NCBI RefSeq assembly: GCF_009733815.1
Contig: NZ_WNXY01000007.1
Location: 1 to 64,000, forward strand
Length of the DNA: 64,000 nucleotides
Reading direction: 5' to 3'
Origin: Pseudactinotalea suaedae
GTDB lineage: Bacteria > Actinomycetota > Actinomycetes > Actinomycetales > Beutenbergiaceae
The notes beneath the pieces were generated by a model. It was not told where the DNA came from. It saw only the letters and a list, made by a program, of their open reading frames with translations, and ran no database searches. The position numbers were made by a program, and so were the translations under genes. Within the stretch, counting starts at the first letter, position 1. Every line of letters starts with the position of its first letter. This document shows, piece by piece, positions 8,088 through 18,230 of this stretch.

Positions 8088-8888
8088 TCATTCCCGCACA
8101 GCACCCTCGACCATGCCGCGGATGAAGTGCCGCTGCAGGAACAGGTAGACCACCACCACGGGCAGCGCCACGAGCACCGCGGCCGCGGCGAGCAGCCCGG
8201 TGGCCTGCACGTGCTGACCCTTGAAGAGCGCGAGCGCCAGTGGGGCCGTCCGGAAGGTGCCGTTGGGGCTCATGACCAGCGGGATCAGGAACTCGTTCCA
8301 CGTCCACATGAACACCAGCAGCACCAGCGTCACGACCGCTGGTCGACCGATCGGCACGAGGATCGACCACAGCGTGCGCCAGGAGCCGGCCCCGTCGAGG
8401 ACCGCGGCCTCCATCACCGGGCGCGGCGCGGCGCGGAAGTAGGCGCGCATCCAGTAGGTGCCGAAGGCGATCGACTGCGCGATCTGCGGCAGCGCGACCG
8501 CCCACAGGGTGTTGGTGAGCCCGAGCGTCCGGAGGTCGTAGAACAGCGGCACCACGATCGCCTCGGCGGGCACCATCAGACCCAGCAGGAAGAGCGGGAA
8601 CAGCCACCCCGAGCCCCGCACCCTCATGGTGCCGAACGCGTACCCGGCCAGGATCGAGGCCAGCACCGCGACCGTGACGACGACGGCCGCCACGGTGGCC
8701 GAGGTCAGCATGTAGCGGCTGAACTCGCCCTCGGTCCAGGCCTGCCGGAACACCTCGAGGCCGCCGGGCGAGGTGGTGCTGGGCGTCAGCGCGGTGCCGA
8801 GCGCGACGACGATCGGAGCGAGCGCGAAGGCTGCGAACAGCACCAGCACCGCGTAGTTGGCTGCGCGCTCGGCGCGGGAGACGATCAC
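8088..8888 (-). CDS. Sugar ABC transporter permease (MalG-type, CUT1)
   Basis: Second membrane subunit of a carbohydrate importer. The 266-residue protein has six hydrophobic segments, and the cytoplasmic EAA loop is recognisable as EAAVLDGAGSWRTLWSILVP. The end is a typical RHFIRGMVEGAVRE tail of MalG-like permeases. The start is GTG at 8888, overlapping the stop of the first permease as GTGA, so the two are coupled. The transported sugar cannot be read from sequence. No cognate ATPase is encoded nearby, so a shared MsmK-type ATPase elsewhere is likely. Confidence 0.92.
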   Translation of the reverse strand: MIVSRAERAANYAVLVLFAAFALAPIVVALGTALTPSTTSPGGLEVFRQAWTEGEFSRYMLTSATVAAVVVTVAVLASILAGYAFGTMRVRGSGWLFPLFLLGLMVPAEAIVVPLFYDLRTLGLTNTLWAVALPQIAQSIAFGTYWMRAYFRAAPRPVMEAAVLDGAGSWRTLWSILVPIGRPAVVTLVLLVFMWTWNEFLIPLVMSPNGTFRTAPLALALFKGQHVQATGLLAAAAVLVALPVVVVYLFLQRHFIRGMVEGAVRE

Positions 8889-9757
8889 GGCTCGACCCGG
8901 TCCACGTACCGGTTCACGACCAGGTTGATCGCGAAGATCAGCACCGTCAGCGTCACCGCGATCGCCGTGGCCGAGCCCACGGCACCCTCGCGGAAGGCGC
9001 GCTGGAACACCTCGTACGCCGGCACGGTGGTCGAGGTCCCCGGACCGCCGCCGGTCGTGACGTAGACGAGGTCGAAGGTCTTGAGCGCCGCCACGATCGT
9101 CAGCGTGAGCGCGACGGCGATCTCGGCGCGGATCGAGGGCAGCGTGAGCGAGAAGAACTCGCGCACCGCGCCCGCGCCGTCCAGCCGCGCGGCCTCGTAC
9201 TGCTCGCGGGGCAGCCGCGCCATGCCGGCGAGCAGCAGCACCGTGACCAGACCCGTCTGCACCCAGGTCCCGACCATGCCCACGGCCGGCAGCGTCCAGG
9301 TGTAGTCACCCAGCCAGCTGCGGGTGAGCTGCTCCAGCCCGACCGCGCGGAGCACCGTGTTGAGGGTGCCCTCGGGTGCGTAGATCTGCCGCCACGCCAC
9401 CGCCACGACCACCATCGCGATCACCTGCGGCAGGAACACCACGGTCCGGAACAGGCCCAGCCCACGCACGCGGCCCCGGTTGAGCACCGCGGCCAGCAGC
9501 AGCCCGATCGCCAGCGGCAGCACCGCGAAGAAGCCGATCAGCACCAGCGCGTGCCCGAAGGCGTCCCGCAGCTGCTCCTCCTGCACGAGCGCGACGTAGT
9601 TGTCCAGGCCGACGAACGTCGAGGCGCCCAGCCCGTCCCAGGAGTACAGCGAGTACTGCACGGACCGCGCCAGCGGGTACAGCAGGAAGCCGCCGAACAG
9701 CAGCAACGCCGGTCCCAGGTAGGCGTAGGGCAACCAGCGGCGCTGACCGCGCCGCAA
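8885..9757 (-). CDS. Sugar ABC transporter permease (MalF-type, CUT1)
   Basis: First membrane subunit of the same importer, 290 residues. It begins with a basic N-terminus and PYAYLGPALLLFGGFLLYP, the usual first helix of CUT1 MalF-type proteins, and carries the EAA loop EAARLDGAGAVREFFSLTLP. The best start is TTG at 9757, three bases after the binding-protein stop at 9761; I see no better ATG or GTG in frame that keeps the first helix. The close spacing indicates one operon: binding protein, this permease, second permease. Confidence 0.92.
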   Translation of the reverse strand: MRRGQRRWLPYAYLGPALLLFGGFLLYPLARSVQYSLYSWDGLGASTFVGLDNYVALVQEEQLRDAFGHALVLIGFFAVLPLAIGLLLAAVLNRGRVRGLGLFRTVVFLPQVIAMVVVAVAWRQIYAPEGTLNTVLRAVGLEQLTRSWLGDYTWTLPAVGMVGTWVQTGLVTVLLLAGMARLPREQYEAARLDGAGAVREFFSLTLPSIRAEIAVALTLTIVAALKTFDLVYVTTGGGPGTSTTVPAYEVFQRAFREGAVGSATAIAVTLTVLIFAINLVVNRYVDRVEP

Positions 9758-9760
9758 CGC

Positions 9761-11131
9761 TCAGCCGCCCTGGGTGAAGGCGCTGTAGTCGGCCTCGAGC
9801 CCCTCGAGGAACTCGGTGGGCGTGGCCTGGCCGCCGATGAGGTCCTGCAGCCCGGCGCCCAGGGTGTCGCCCATGGTCGGCGTCGCCCAGTCGAGGTAGG
9901 GCAGCAGGCTGCCGCTCTCGCTGACCGTGCCGAACGCCTCGAAGATCTCCGCGTTGACGCCCTCCGCCGGCGCGAGCTCGGCGGTGCGGTTCACCGGCAT
10001 GTTGCCGGTGTCGGCCAGCATCTGCATGGCGTCGTCGCTGGTGATGAAGTCGATGTAGGCCGCGGCGGCCGCCGCGTTCGGGCTCTGCGCCGTGATCGCG
10101 AACGGCAGGCCGGTGCCGCCGGTGGTCGCGACCGGTCCCCCGGCCTCGGCCGGCGGCGGAGCCATGAAGCCCACATCCTCAGCCATCGCGGCCTCCAGGT
10201 CCGCGGCCAGCCAGGAACCGCCGATCAGGAAGACGGCGGAGCCCTCGGAGAAGGACTGCCAGGCGGCGTCGTAGTCGGTCCCGTTGGGCCCGTCGTTGAA
10301 GTAGCCCGCCTCGACCCACTGCTGCAGCTCGGCGGCGGCCGCCTCGTTCTCGGGCGTGGTCCACGACGCCCCCGCGTTGCCCATGCCGAGGGCGGCGATC
10401 TCGTCGGCGGGCACGTGCTGGCCCTGGATCGGGCCGAAGACGTGCCCGGCGGGCCAGCCGTCGAGGTTGCCGAGCTGGATCGCCGTCGCGCCGCTGCCCT
10501 GCGCGGTCGCGAGCGCGGCGGTGAAGTCCGACCAGGTGCCGCTGCGGAGCGCCTCCTCGTCGATCCCGGCGGCGGCGAGCGCGGCGCGGGAGTAGAAGAT
10601 GCCGACGATCTCGCCGGTCTGCGGCAGCCCGTACAGCGCGCCCTCGCCGAATGTGGCGCCGCCGTCCCCGTAGGAGGACACCGCGAGCACGGACTCGCTG
10701 TAGCGGTCACGCCAGCCGTAGGCGTCGGCGTAGTCGTCGAGGTCGAGCAGCAGCCCCGCCTCGACGAACGCGCCCATGGTCCCGCGGGTGTTGTTCGCCT
10801 GGACGACGTCGGGCGCGTCGTCGCCGGTGAGCGCGCCGCGCAGCGTGGTCTCCAGGTCGTCGAAGGACGACGAGACGCGGTCGATGGTGACGTTGGGGTA
10901 GAGCTCCTCGAACGCCGCGTTGAGCTGGGTCATCTGCTCGTCCTGCCCGCCGCGGACCTCCTGGTCCCACACCGTCAGCGTGATGTCACCGAGCGCGGCG
11001 ACATCGGTGCTGATCTCCTGCGGCTGCTCCGAGGGGGACTCCTCGGTCCCGGTACCCGGCGCGCACGCCGCCAGCATGAGGGCCAGGGCGAGCCCTCCGG
11101 CGGTCGCAGCGGTGGCGGTGGAGGATCTCAT
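9761..11131 (-). CDS. Sugar ABC transporter substrate-binding lipoprotein
   Basis: Extracytoplasmic binding protein of family 1 (CUT1), 456 residues. A signal peptide ends in the lipobox LAAC with Cys23 as the lipid-modified residue, followed by a Glu/Pro/Ser linker. The mature part starts ITLTVWDQEVRGGQ and has AFEELYPNVTIDRVSSSFDD and APDVVQANNTRG, typical of oligosaccharide-binding proteins. The ATG at 11131 has a good ribosome-binding site (AAGGAG, six bases upstream). It heads the transporter operon inserted between hemE and cgoX. Substrate unknown. Confidence 0.93.
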   Translation of the reverse strand: MRSSTATAATAGGLALALMLAACAPGTGTEESPSEQPQEISTDVAALGDITLTVWDQEVRGGQDEQMTQLNAAFEELYPNVTIDRVSSSFDDLETTLRGALTGDDAPDVVQANNTRGTMGAFVEAGLLLDLDDYADAYGWRDRYSESVLAVSSYGDGGATFGEGALYGLPQTGEIVGIFYSRAALAAAGIDEEALRSGTWSDFTAALATAQGSGATAIQLGNLDGWPAGHVFGPIQGQHVPADEIAALGMGNAGASWTTPENEAAAAELQQWVEAGYFNDGPNGTDYDAAWQSFSEGSAVFLIGGSWLAADLEAAMAEDVGFMAPPPAEAGGPVATTGGTGLPFAITAQSPNAAAAAAYIDFITSDDAMQMLADTGNMPVNRTAELAPAEGVNAEIFEAFGTVSESGSLLPYLDWATPTMGDTLGAGLQDLIGGQATPTEFLEGLEADYSAFTQGG

Positions 11132-11187
11132 CGGTGCTCCTTCAGCGGAATTCGGTGGGGCGTCCGTGCCCGGCGCACAGTCTCCCA

Positions 11188-11211
11188 CGCACGCTCCGCT
11201 CGCGGCGTGCG
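11188..11211 (-). terminator. Possible hemE terminator hairpin
   Basis: Perfect 7-bp inverted repeat CGCACGC / GCGTGCG with a 10-base loop, 21 bases after the hemE stop on the minus strand. No U-tract follows, as is common in high-GC actinobacteria. It would separate hemE from the transporter operon. Confidence 0.4.
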
Positions 11212-11232
11212 CGGCCCGCCGATCCGGTCGCG

Positions 11233-12306
11233 CTACAGGCTGTGCACCAGCTCCACGATGCGGGTGAGCACCGCCGGGTCGGTCTCGGGCGGGACGCCGT
11301 GCCCCAGGTTGACCACATGGCCGGGTGCCGTGCGGCCACGGGCCACGACGTCGCGGACGTGCGCGGCCAGCACCTCCCAGGGAGCACCGAGCAGGGCGGG
11401 GTCGATGTTTCCCTGCAGCGGGACAGCGGGCAGCTGAGCGGCAGCCTCGTCCAGAGGTGTGCGGTGGTCGACCCCCAGGACATCGGCGGCGCGCGACATC
11501 GCCGGCAGCAGGTGACCGGTGGCGGTGCCGAAGTGCACGGTCGGCACACCGCGCTCGCGCGCGGCCTGCAGCGCGGTGATCGAGGCCGGCAGCACCGCGC
11601 GCTCGTAGTCGATCAGCGACAGCGAACCGGCCCACGAGTCGAACAGCTGCACGGCGCCGGCGCCGGCCTCGACCTGCGCCAGCAGGAACGCCGAGGACAG
11701 CTGCGCCGTCCAGGCCATCAGCTGCTGCCACGCCTGCGGGTCGGCATGCATGAGCGCGCGGGCGGCCAGCTGATCCTTGCTGGGTCCGCCCTCGACGAGG
11801 TAGGCCGCGAGCGTGAACGGGGCGCCCGCGAAACCGATGAGCGGTATGCCCCCGGCGCCCTCGAGCTCGGCGACGACGAGCCGCGCGGCCTGGGCGACGG
11901 CGTCGAACATCTCGCTGCTCGCGCCGTCGGGTGCGTGGGCGACCAGCTCGCGCACGTCGGCAGCGGTGCGGACCGGGTGCGCGAGCACCGGGCCCTTGCC
12001 GGGCACGATCTCGACGTCGACGCCGACCAGCTTGAGCGGGACCACGATGTCGCTGAACAGGATCGCGGCGTCCACGCCGTGGCGGCGGACCGGCTGGAGT
12101 GTGATCTCCGCCGCAGTCGCGGGGTCCAGACAGGCGTCGAGCATCCGGGTACCGACCCGGAGCGCGCGGTACTCGGGCAGCGAGCGGCCGGCCTGTCGCA
12201 TGAACCACACCGGCAGCCGTTCGGGCCGCTCGCCCCGGTAGGCGCGCAGCAGCGGCGAGGAGGCCGAGGCGGCGGCGGTGGGCAGGGCGGGCGATGGCGT
12301 GGACAC
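11233..12306 (-). CDS. hemE: Uroporphyrinogen decarboxylase
   Basis: Removes four carboxyl groups from uroporphyrinogen III to give coproporphyrinogen III, the substrate of CgoX. At 357 residues it has the normal length. It has the signature PVWFMRQAGRSLPEYR near residue 33, AAILFSDIVVPLKLVGVDVE, LIGFAGAPFTLAAYLVEGG and FDSWAGSLS. I take GTG at 12306 (MSTPSPALP) as start; a longer frame upstream begins with unrelated sequence. A weak leaderless -10 (CACGAT) sits six bases before this GTG. The gene is divergent from hemA across 263 bases. Confidence 0.95.
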   Translation of the reverse strand: MSTPSPALPTAAASASSPLLRAYRGERPERLPVWFMRQAGRSLPEYRALRVGTRMLDACLDPATAAEITLQPVRRHGVDAAILFSDIVVPLKLVGVDVEIVPGKGPVLAHPVRTAADVRELVAHAPDGASSEMFDAVAQAARLVVAELEGAGGIPLIGFAGAPFTLAAYLVEGGPSKDQLAARALMHADPQAWQQLMAWTAQLSSAFLLAQVEAGAGAVQLFDSWAGSLSLIDYERAVLPASITALQAARERGVPTVHFGTATGHLLPAMSRAADVLGVDHRTPLDEAAAQLPAVPLQGNIDPALLGAPWEVLAAHVRDVVARGRTAPGHVVNLGHGVPPETDPAVLTRIVELVHSL

Positions 12307-12312
12307 GCCCCG

Positions 12313-12318
12313 ATCGTG
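12313..12318 (-). promoter_or_regulatory. Candidate -10 of hemE
   Basis: CACGAT on the minus strand followed by six bases and the GTG start. It keeps the A at position 2 and T at position 6 of TANNNT but lacks the first T, so it is weaker than the elements at cgoX and chdC. Confidence 0.3.
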
Positions 12319-12438
12319 CCACTGCCGAGGACCGTGCAGTCGTGACGCCGTGTCGCTTCCCCGGCCGGCCGCGCCGGCGCGACGCGGCGAGGAGCAGGCC
12401 GGGCAGAACTCGTCGCGCATGGCGCCCAGGTGGCCGTC

Positions 12439-12450
12439 GCAACCGGTTGC
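12439..12450. promoter_or_regulatory. 12-bp palindrome in the hemE/hemA intergenic region
   Basis: GCAACCGGTTGC is perfectly self-complementary and lies between the divergent hemE and hemA genes. It may be an operator for a dimeric regulator; no known consensus is recognised. Confidence 0.3.
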
Positions 12451-12485
12451 CGCTCCGACCGGCGACGAATACTGCCCGCGCCATG

Positions 12486-12511
12486 GCTCGTCCGCGCCGG
12501 CGCGGACGAGC
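12486..12511. promoter_or_regulatory. Perfect 26-bp palindrome upstream of hemA
   Basis: Both arms are 13 bases (left arm GCTCGTCCGCGCC) with no spacer, and it lies 58 bases before the hemA GTG. It could be an operator shared by hemE and hemA, or a hairpin in a longer hemE 5' leader. Its perfect symmetry in otherwise ordinary GC-rich sequence makes chance less likely. Confidence 0.45.
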
Positions 12512-12563
12512 GACCACCTGGCGGACGTGACGGGGCGTCAGCAATCGGGGTGCGTCGGGCGCC

Positions 12564-12569
12564 TACCCT
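12564..12569 (+). promoter_or_regulatory. -10 element of hemA
   Basis: TACCCT lies directly before the annotated GTG (12570) and six bases before a second in-frame GTG at 12576. By comparison with the other leaderless genes in this window, 12576 may be the true transcription and translation start. Confidence 0.45.
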
Positions 12570-13817
12570 GTGAGGGTGCTCGTGTGCCTGGGAGCGAGCC
12601 ACCGCACGGCGACGTTCGACCTGCTCGAGCGGCTCGCCTCGGGGCTCGCAGACGTCGTCGCCCCCGCCGCCGCCCGCGGTCGGGTGGCTCTGGCGACCTG
12701 CAACCGCTACGAGCTCTACCTCGACGTCGAGGAGGGCACGGACCCCTCCGAGCTGCTGGGCGACCTCGCCGCGGCAGCGGACGTGGACGCTGAGGAGCTG
12801 GCCGGCGGCATGCGGGTGATCGAGGGCAGCCGCGTCAGCGCGCACCTGTTCGCGGTGGCCTCGGGCCTCGACTCGATGATCTTCGGTGAGCGCGAGATCA
12901 CCGGCCAGGTGCGCCGCGCGCTGGCCGACGCCCAGCGCGCCGGGGTCACGACACCCGCGCTGGAGCGGCTCTTCCAGGGTGCGACGGCGACGTCGCGCGA
13001 GGTGCGCGCGATCAGCGGCATCAGCCAGGGCGGGCAGTCGATCGTGCAGCTCGCGCTCGACCTCGCGGAGACGCGGGTCGGGCCGTGGCGCACCGCACGC
13101 GTGCTCGTGATCGGCACCGGCAGCCACGCCCGGGCCCTGTGCGGAGCGCTGCAGGAGCGCGGCGTCCCCGCGATGGCCGCGTGGTCGCCCTCTGGCCGCA
13201 CCCTCCCCCACCCCGCCGTGCGCATGGTCGCCGACGACGCGAGCCACGCGCTCGACGCCGAGCTCGGCCAGGCCGACCTGATCATCACCTCGACCACGTC
13301 GCAGTCGCTGACGGCCGCGCGGCTCGCCGCCGCGCGTGAGCGGACGCAGCAGCCGACGCTGGTCGTCGACCTCGGCATGCCCGCGAACGTCGAGCCCGCC
13401 GTCGCCGAGCTGGGTGGCGTCGAGCTCCTCGACCTGCCGACGATCGGGCTGCACGCCCCGGTCCCGGAGCTGCAGGCCAGCGCGCAGGCCCACGACCTGG
13501 TGGAGTCCGCGGCGGGCGCGTTCGACGCCAGCGCCGCGGCCGGCCCGGTGATCGCGGCGTACCGCGACCACGTGAAGCGGCTGCTGGAGCAGGAGCTGGG
13601 GCGCATGCAGGCCCGGCCCGGGACGTCGGCGGAGACCGCCGAGGCCACGGAGCGGGCGCTGCGCCACTTCGCCGGCGTTCTCGTGCACGGCCCGACGACC
13701 CGCGCTCACACGCTCGCGGCCGAGGGCCGGCTCGCCGAGGTGATCGCCGCCGTCGAGACCCTGTACGGCCCACAGCCGGCGCTGGACCAGCAGCCGAGCC
13801 GCGCGGCCACCGGCTGA
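12570..13817 (+). CDS. hemA: Glutamyl-tRNA reductase
   Basis: Reduces glutamyl-tRNA(Glu) to glutamate-1-semialdehyde with NADPH, the first step of the C5 pathway and its usual control point. The protein has about 415 residues. The catalytic cysteine is in LATCNRYELYL near residue 51; ASGLDSMIFGEREITGQVRRAL follows. The NADPH domain shows VLVIGTGSHARALCGALQERG, and the C-terminal dimerisation helices are present. The start is GTG at 12570, or GTG at 12576 if the message is leaderless (removing two residues). It is divergent from hemE and supplies hemL. Confidence 0.95.
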   Translation: MRVLVCLGASHRTATFDLLERLASGLADVVAPAAARGRVALATCNRYELYLDVEEGTDPSELLGDLAAAADVDAEELAGGMRVIEGSRVSAHLFAVASGLDSMIFGEREITGQVRRALADAQRAGVTTPALERLFQGATATSREVRAISGISQGGQSIVQLALDLAETRVGPWRTARVLVIGTGSHARALCGALQERGVPAMAAWSPSGRTLPHPAVRMVADDASHALDAELGQADLIITSTTSQSLTAARLAAARERTQQPTLVVDLGMPANVEPAVAELGGVELLDLPTIGLHAPVPELQASAQAHDLVESAAGAFDASAAAGPVIAAYRDHVKRLLEQELGRMQARPGTSAETAEATERALRHFAGVLVHGPTTRAHTLAAEGRLAEVIAAVETLYGPQPALDQQPSRAATG

Positions 13818-13821
13818 ACCG

Positions 13822-13842
13822 GGCGGGCGCTCCCTGCCCGCC
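13822..13842 (+). terminator. Possible hemA terminator hairpin
   Basis: Inverted repeat GGCGGGC / GCCCGCC (7 bp, 7-base loop) starting five bases after the hemA stop. No clear U-run follows. Confidence 0.45.
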
Positions 13843-13930
13843 GGCGTCTGCTTCCTGCCTCCCCCCGTCGCGTCGCCGCTTTCACCCCGTTCCATCCGTC
13901 CCGAGCCGGCCGGACGATCGAGCGCCTCGC

Positions 13931-13936
13931 TAGCGT
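13931..13936 (+). promoter_or_regulatory. -10 element of the lipoprotein gene at 13943
   Basis: TAGCGT followed by six bases and the ATG; no Shine-Dalgarno sequence. This matches the leaderless pattern seen elsewhere in the window. Confidence 0.5.
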
Positions 13937-13942
13937 CGTCGA

Positions 13943-14572
<630 letters not shown>

Positions 14573-14606
14573 CGTGACCGTGGTGACCCCGGTCGCCGAC
14601 GCGCCG

Positions 14607-14612
14607 TAGGCT
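14607..14612 (+). promoter_or_regulatory. -10 element of the ABC-F gene
   Basis: TAGGCT with eight bases to the GTG at 14621; a -35-like GTGACC lies about 18 bases further upstream. No Shine-Dalgarno sequence, so probably leaderless. Confidence 0.5.
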
Positions 14613-14620
14613 TGACCCCC

Positions 14621-16402
<1,782 letters not shown>

Positions 16403-16434
16403 CTAGCCGAGCACCGGCGACGACCGGGCGTGGC

Positions 16435-17460
16435 TCACGGCTCGGTGACGAACCCCATCTCGACCATGAAGTCGAAGGCCACGTCGGCGGGGAGCTCGCC
16501 GCCCTCGTCGACGCGCAGGTTGAGCTCGCGCAGCCGCTCGTCGGTCAGCTCGGCGGTCACCAGGTCGTAGATCTCCTCGAGCTCGGGGTACTCCTCCAGC
16601 GTCTCGGTGCTGAGCACCGGAGCCACGTTGTAGGCGGGGAAGTAGCCGCGGTCGTCCTCGAGGACGGTCAGGTCGAGGCTGTCGATCCGGCCGTCGGTGG
16701 TGAACACCTCGCCGAAGTTGCAGGTGCCCCGGTCGGTGGCCGTGTACACCGCGCCCGTGTCGAAGATCATGATGTTGTCGTTCGGCACCCCCTCGGGCGT
16801 GCCGCGCGGGATCTCGTAGGCATCGAGCATCGGCCCCAGCCCGTCGGCGCGCGAGTTGAACTCCGCCTCCACGCAGATCGTGCGCTCCGCGACCGGGAGG
16901 TCGGCGATCTCGCTGAGCGTCGAGATGCCGCCCAGCTCCTCGACCGCCTCGGAGCGCACCGCCATGGCGTAGGTGTTGTTCAGCGGTCCCGGCGTCAGCC
17001 ACGTCAGACCGTTCTCGAGGTCGGCGTCCCGCACCGCCTGCCACTGCTCCTGCTGGTCCGGGATGCCTTCGGCCTGTCCCAGGTACGTCAGCCACGCCGT
17101 GCCGGTGTACTCGTAGGTGACGTCCGCCTCGCCCGAGAGCATCAGCTCGCGCACGGGCACGCTGCCCGGCACGTTGGTCAGGTCGGTGACCTGGAACCCG
17201 GCCGCCTGGGCGGCCATGACGGCGATCTTGCCGAGGATCAGCTGTTCGGTGAAGTTCTTGCCGGTGACGGTGATCGAGGCGTCCTCGGGCAGCCCGTCGA
17301 TCTCATCGATCGTCCCGGGCGCGACCGGTGGCGTGTAGGCGGTCGCGGGATACAGCCCGCACCCCGCCAGCAAGCCCGCCGCGAGCGCGGCCAGGGCCCC
17401 ACCGGCGCGCCGGCGGCCCCGGCGTCGTGTGCCCGTGGTCGTGGTCGTGGTCGTGGTCAT
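16435..17460 (-). CDS. Compatible-solute ABC transporter substrate-binding lipoprotein (OpuC/OsmU type)
   Basis: Binding protein for glycine betaine, choline or a related osmolyte, 341 residues. The N-terminus has eight threonines, a basic block and a hydrophobic core ending in the lipobox LAGC (Cys34). The mature domain includes ASITVTGKNFTEQLILGKI, GEADVTYEYTGTAW and LTPGPLNNTYAMAVR, hallmarks of the QAT/OpuAC-like family. The start ATG overlaps the permease stop by one base (TGATG). It is last of the four-gene operon beginning at 20128. The exact substrate is not determinable. Confidence 0.9.
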   Translation of the reverse strand: MTTTTTTTTGTRRRGRRRAGGALAALAAGLLAGCGLYPATAYTPPVAPGTIDEIDGLPEDASITVTGKNFTEQLILGKIAVMAAQAAGFQVTDLTNVPGSVPVRELMLSGEADVTYEYTGTAWLTYLGQAEGIPDQQEQWQAVRDADLENGLTWLTPGPLNNTYAMAVRSEAVEELGGISTLSEIADLPVAERTICVEAEFNSRADGLGPMLDAYEIPRGTPEGVPNDNIMIFDTGAVYTATDRGTCNFGEVFTTDGRIDSLDLTVLEDDRGYFPAYNVAPVLSTETLEEYPELEEIYDLVTAELTDERLRELNLRVDEGGELPADVAFDFMVEMGFVTEP

Positions 17461-18230
17461 CACATCCCCTTCGGCCGGGCCACGTGCTCGACCACGCGGC
17501 CGGCCCAGTCGATCAGCAGCGCCAGCAGCGCCGTCAGCAGGGCACCGGTCACCAGCACCCGGAGCTCGTAGAGGTTCACGCCCGTGGTGATCAGCAGCCC
17601 GAGCCCACCGCCGTTGATGAAGCTCGCCAGCGCCGCCGTGCCGACGAGCAGCACCAGCGCGGTGCGGACCCCGGACAGCATCACGGGGACGGCGAGCGGG
17701 AGCTCGACGCGGAACAGCACCGCGGGTGCCGTCATGCCCATCCCACGCCCGGCCTCGACCAGGCGCTGGTCGACCCCGCGGATCCCGACCATCGTGTTGC
17801 CCAGGACCGGCAGCGCCGCGTAGATGACGAGCGCGATGATCGCCGCCCAGAACCCGTCGGGCAGGAACGGTGCGGCCGCGATCAGCACGATCAGACCGAC
17901 CGCGGGTGCGGCCTGGCCGAAGTTCGCGACCGCGAGCACGCCGCCGGCGAACCTCCGCATCGGGCCTCGGGTCAGCAGCACGCCCAGCGGCACCGCGATC
18001 GCCAGCACGATCACCGTGCCCACGACCGTCAGCCACAGGTGCTGGCCGATCAGCTGCAGCAACGACCTCGCGTTCAGCGTCTCCCGCTCGACCGGGCTGA
18101 GGTCGGCGGTGAGCAACCAGATCACGAGGGCCGCCGCCGCGGCGAGGATCGCCACGACCTGGACGACCAGGGGTCGCCATGCCCGCCTGGTGGGCGCGAG
18201 GTCGGTCGGGCTCGCGAGCGCCTCAGCCAT
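17460..18230 (-). CDS. Compatible-solute ABC transporter permease
   Basis: Membrane subunit (256 residues) of the OpuC/OsmU-type importer. A hydrophilic N-terminus is followed by about six hydrophobic stretches, with the permease motif LVEAGRGMGMTAPAVLFRVELP and the characteristic FINGGGLGLLITTGV loop. It overlaps the ATPase gene by eight bases at its start and the binding protein by one base at its stop, so the operon is tightly coupled. Confidence 0.9.
   Translation of the reverse strand: MAEALASPTDLAPTRRAWRPLVVQVVAILAAAAALVIWLLTADLSPVERETLNARSLLQLIGQHLWLTVVGTVIVLAIAVPLGVLLTRGPMRRFAGGVLAVANFGQAAPAVGLIVLIAAAPFLPDGFWAAIIALVIYAALPVLGNTMVGIRGVDQRLVEAGRGMGMTAPAVLFRVELPLAVPVMLSGVRTALVLLVGTAALASFINGGGLGLLITTGVNLYELRVLVTGALLTALLALLIDWAGRVVEHVARPKGM

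Noticed and set aside
17435-17460. GTGGTC hexamer repeat at the start of the osmolyte-binding protein as a phase-variation tract
   Set aside because: The repeat unit is six bases, so slippage changes only the number of threonines and cannot shift the frame.
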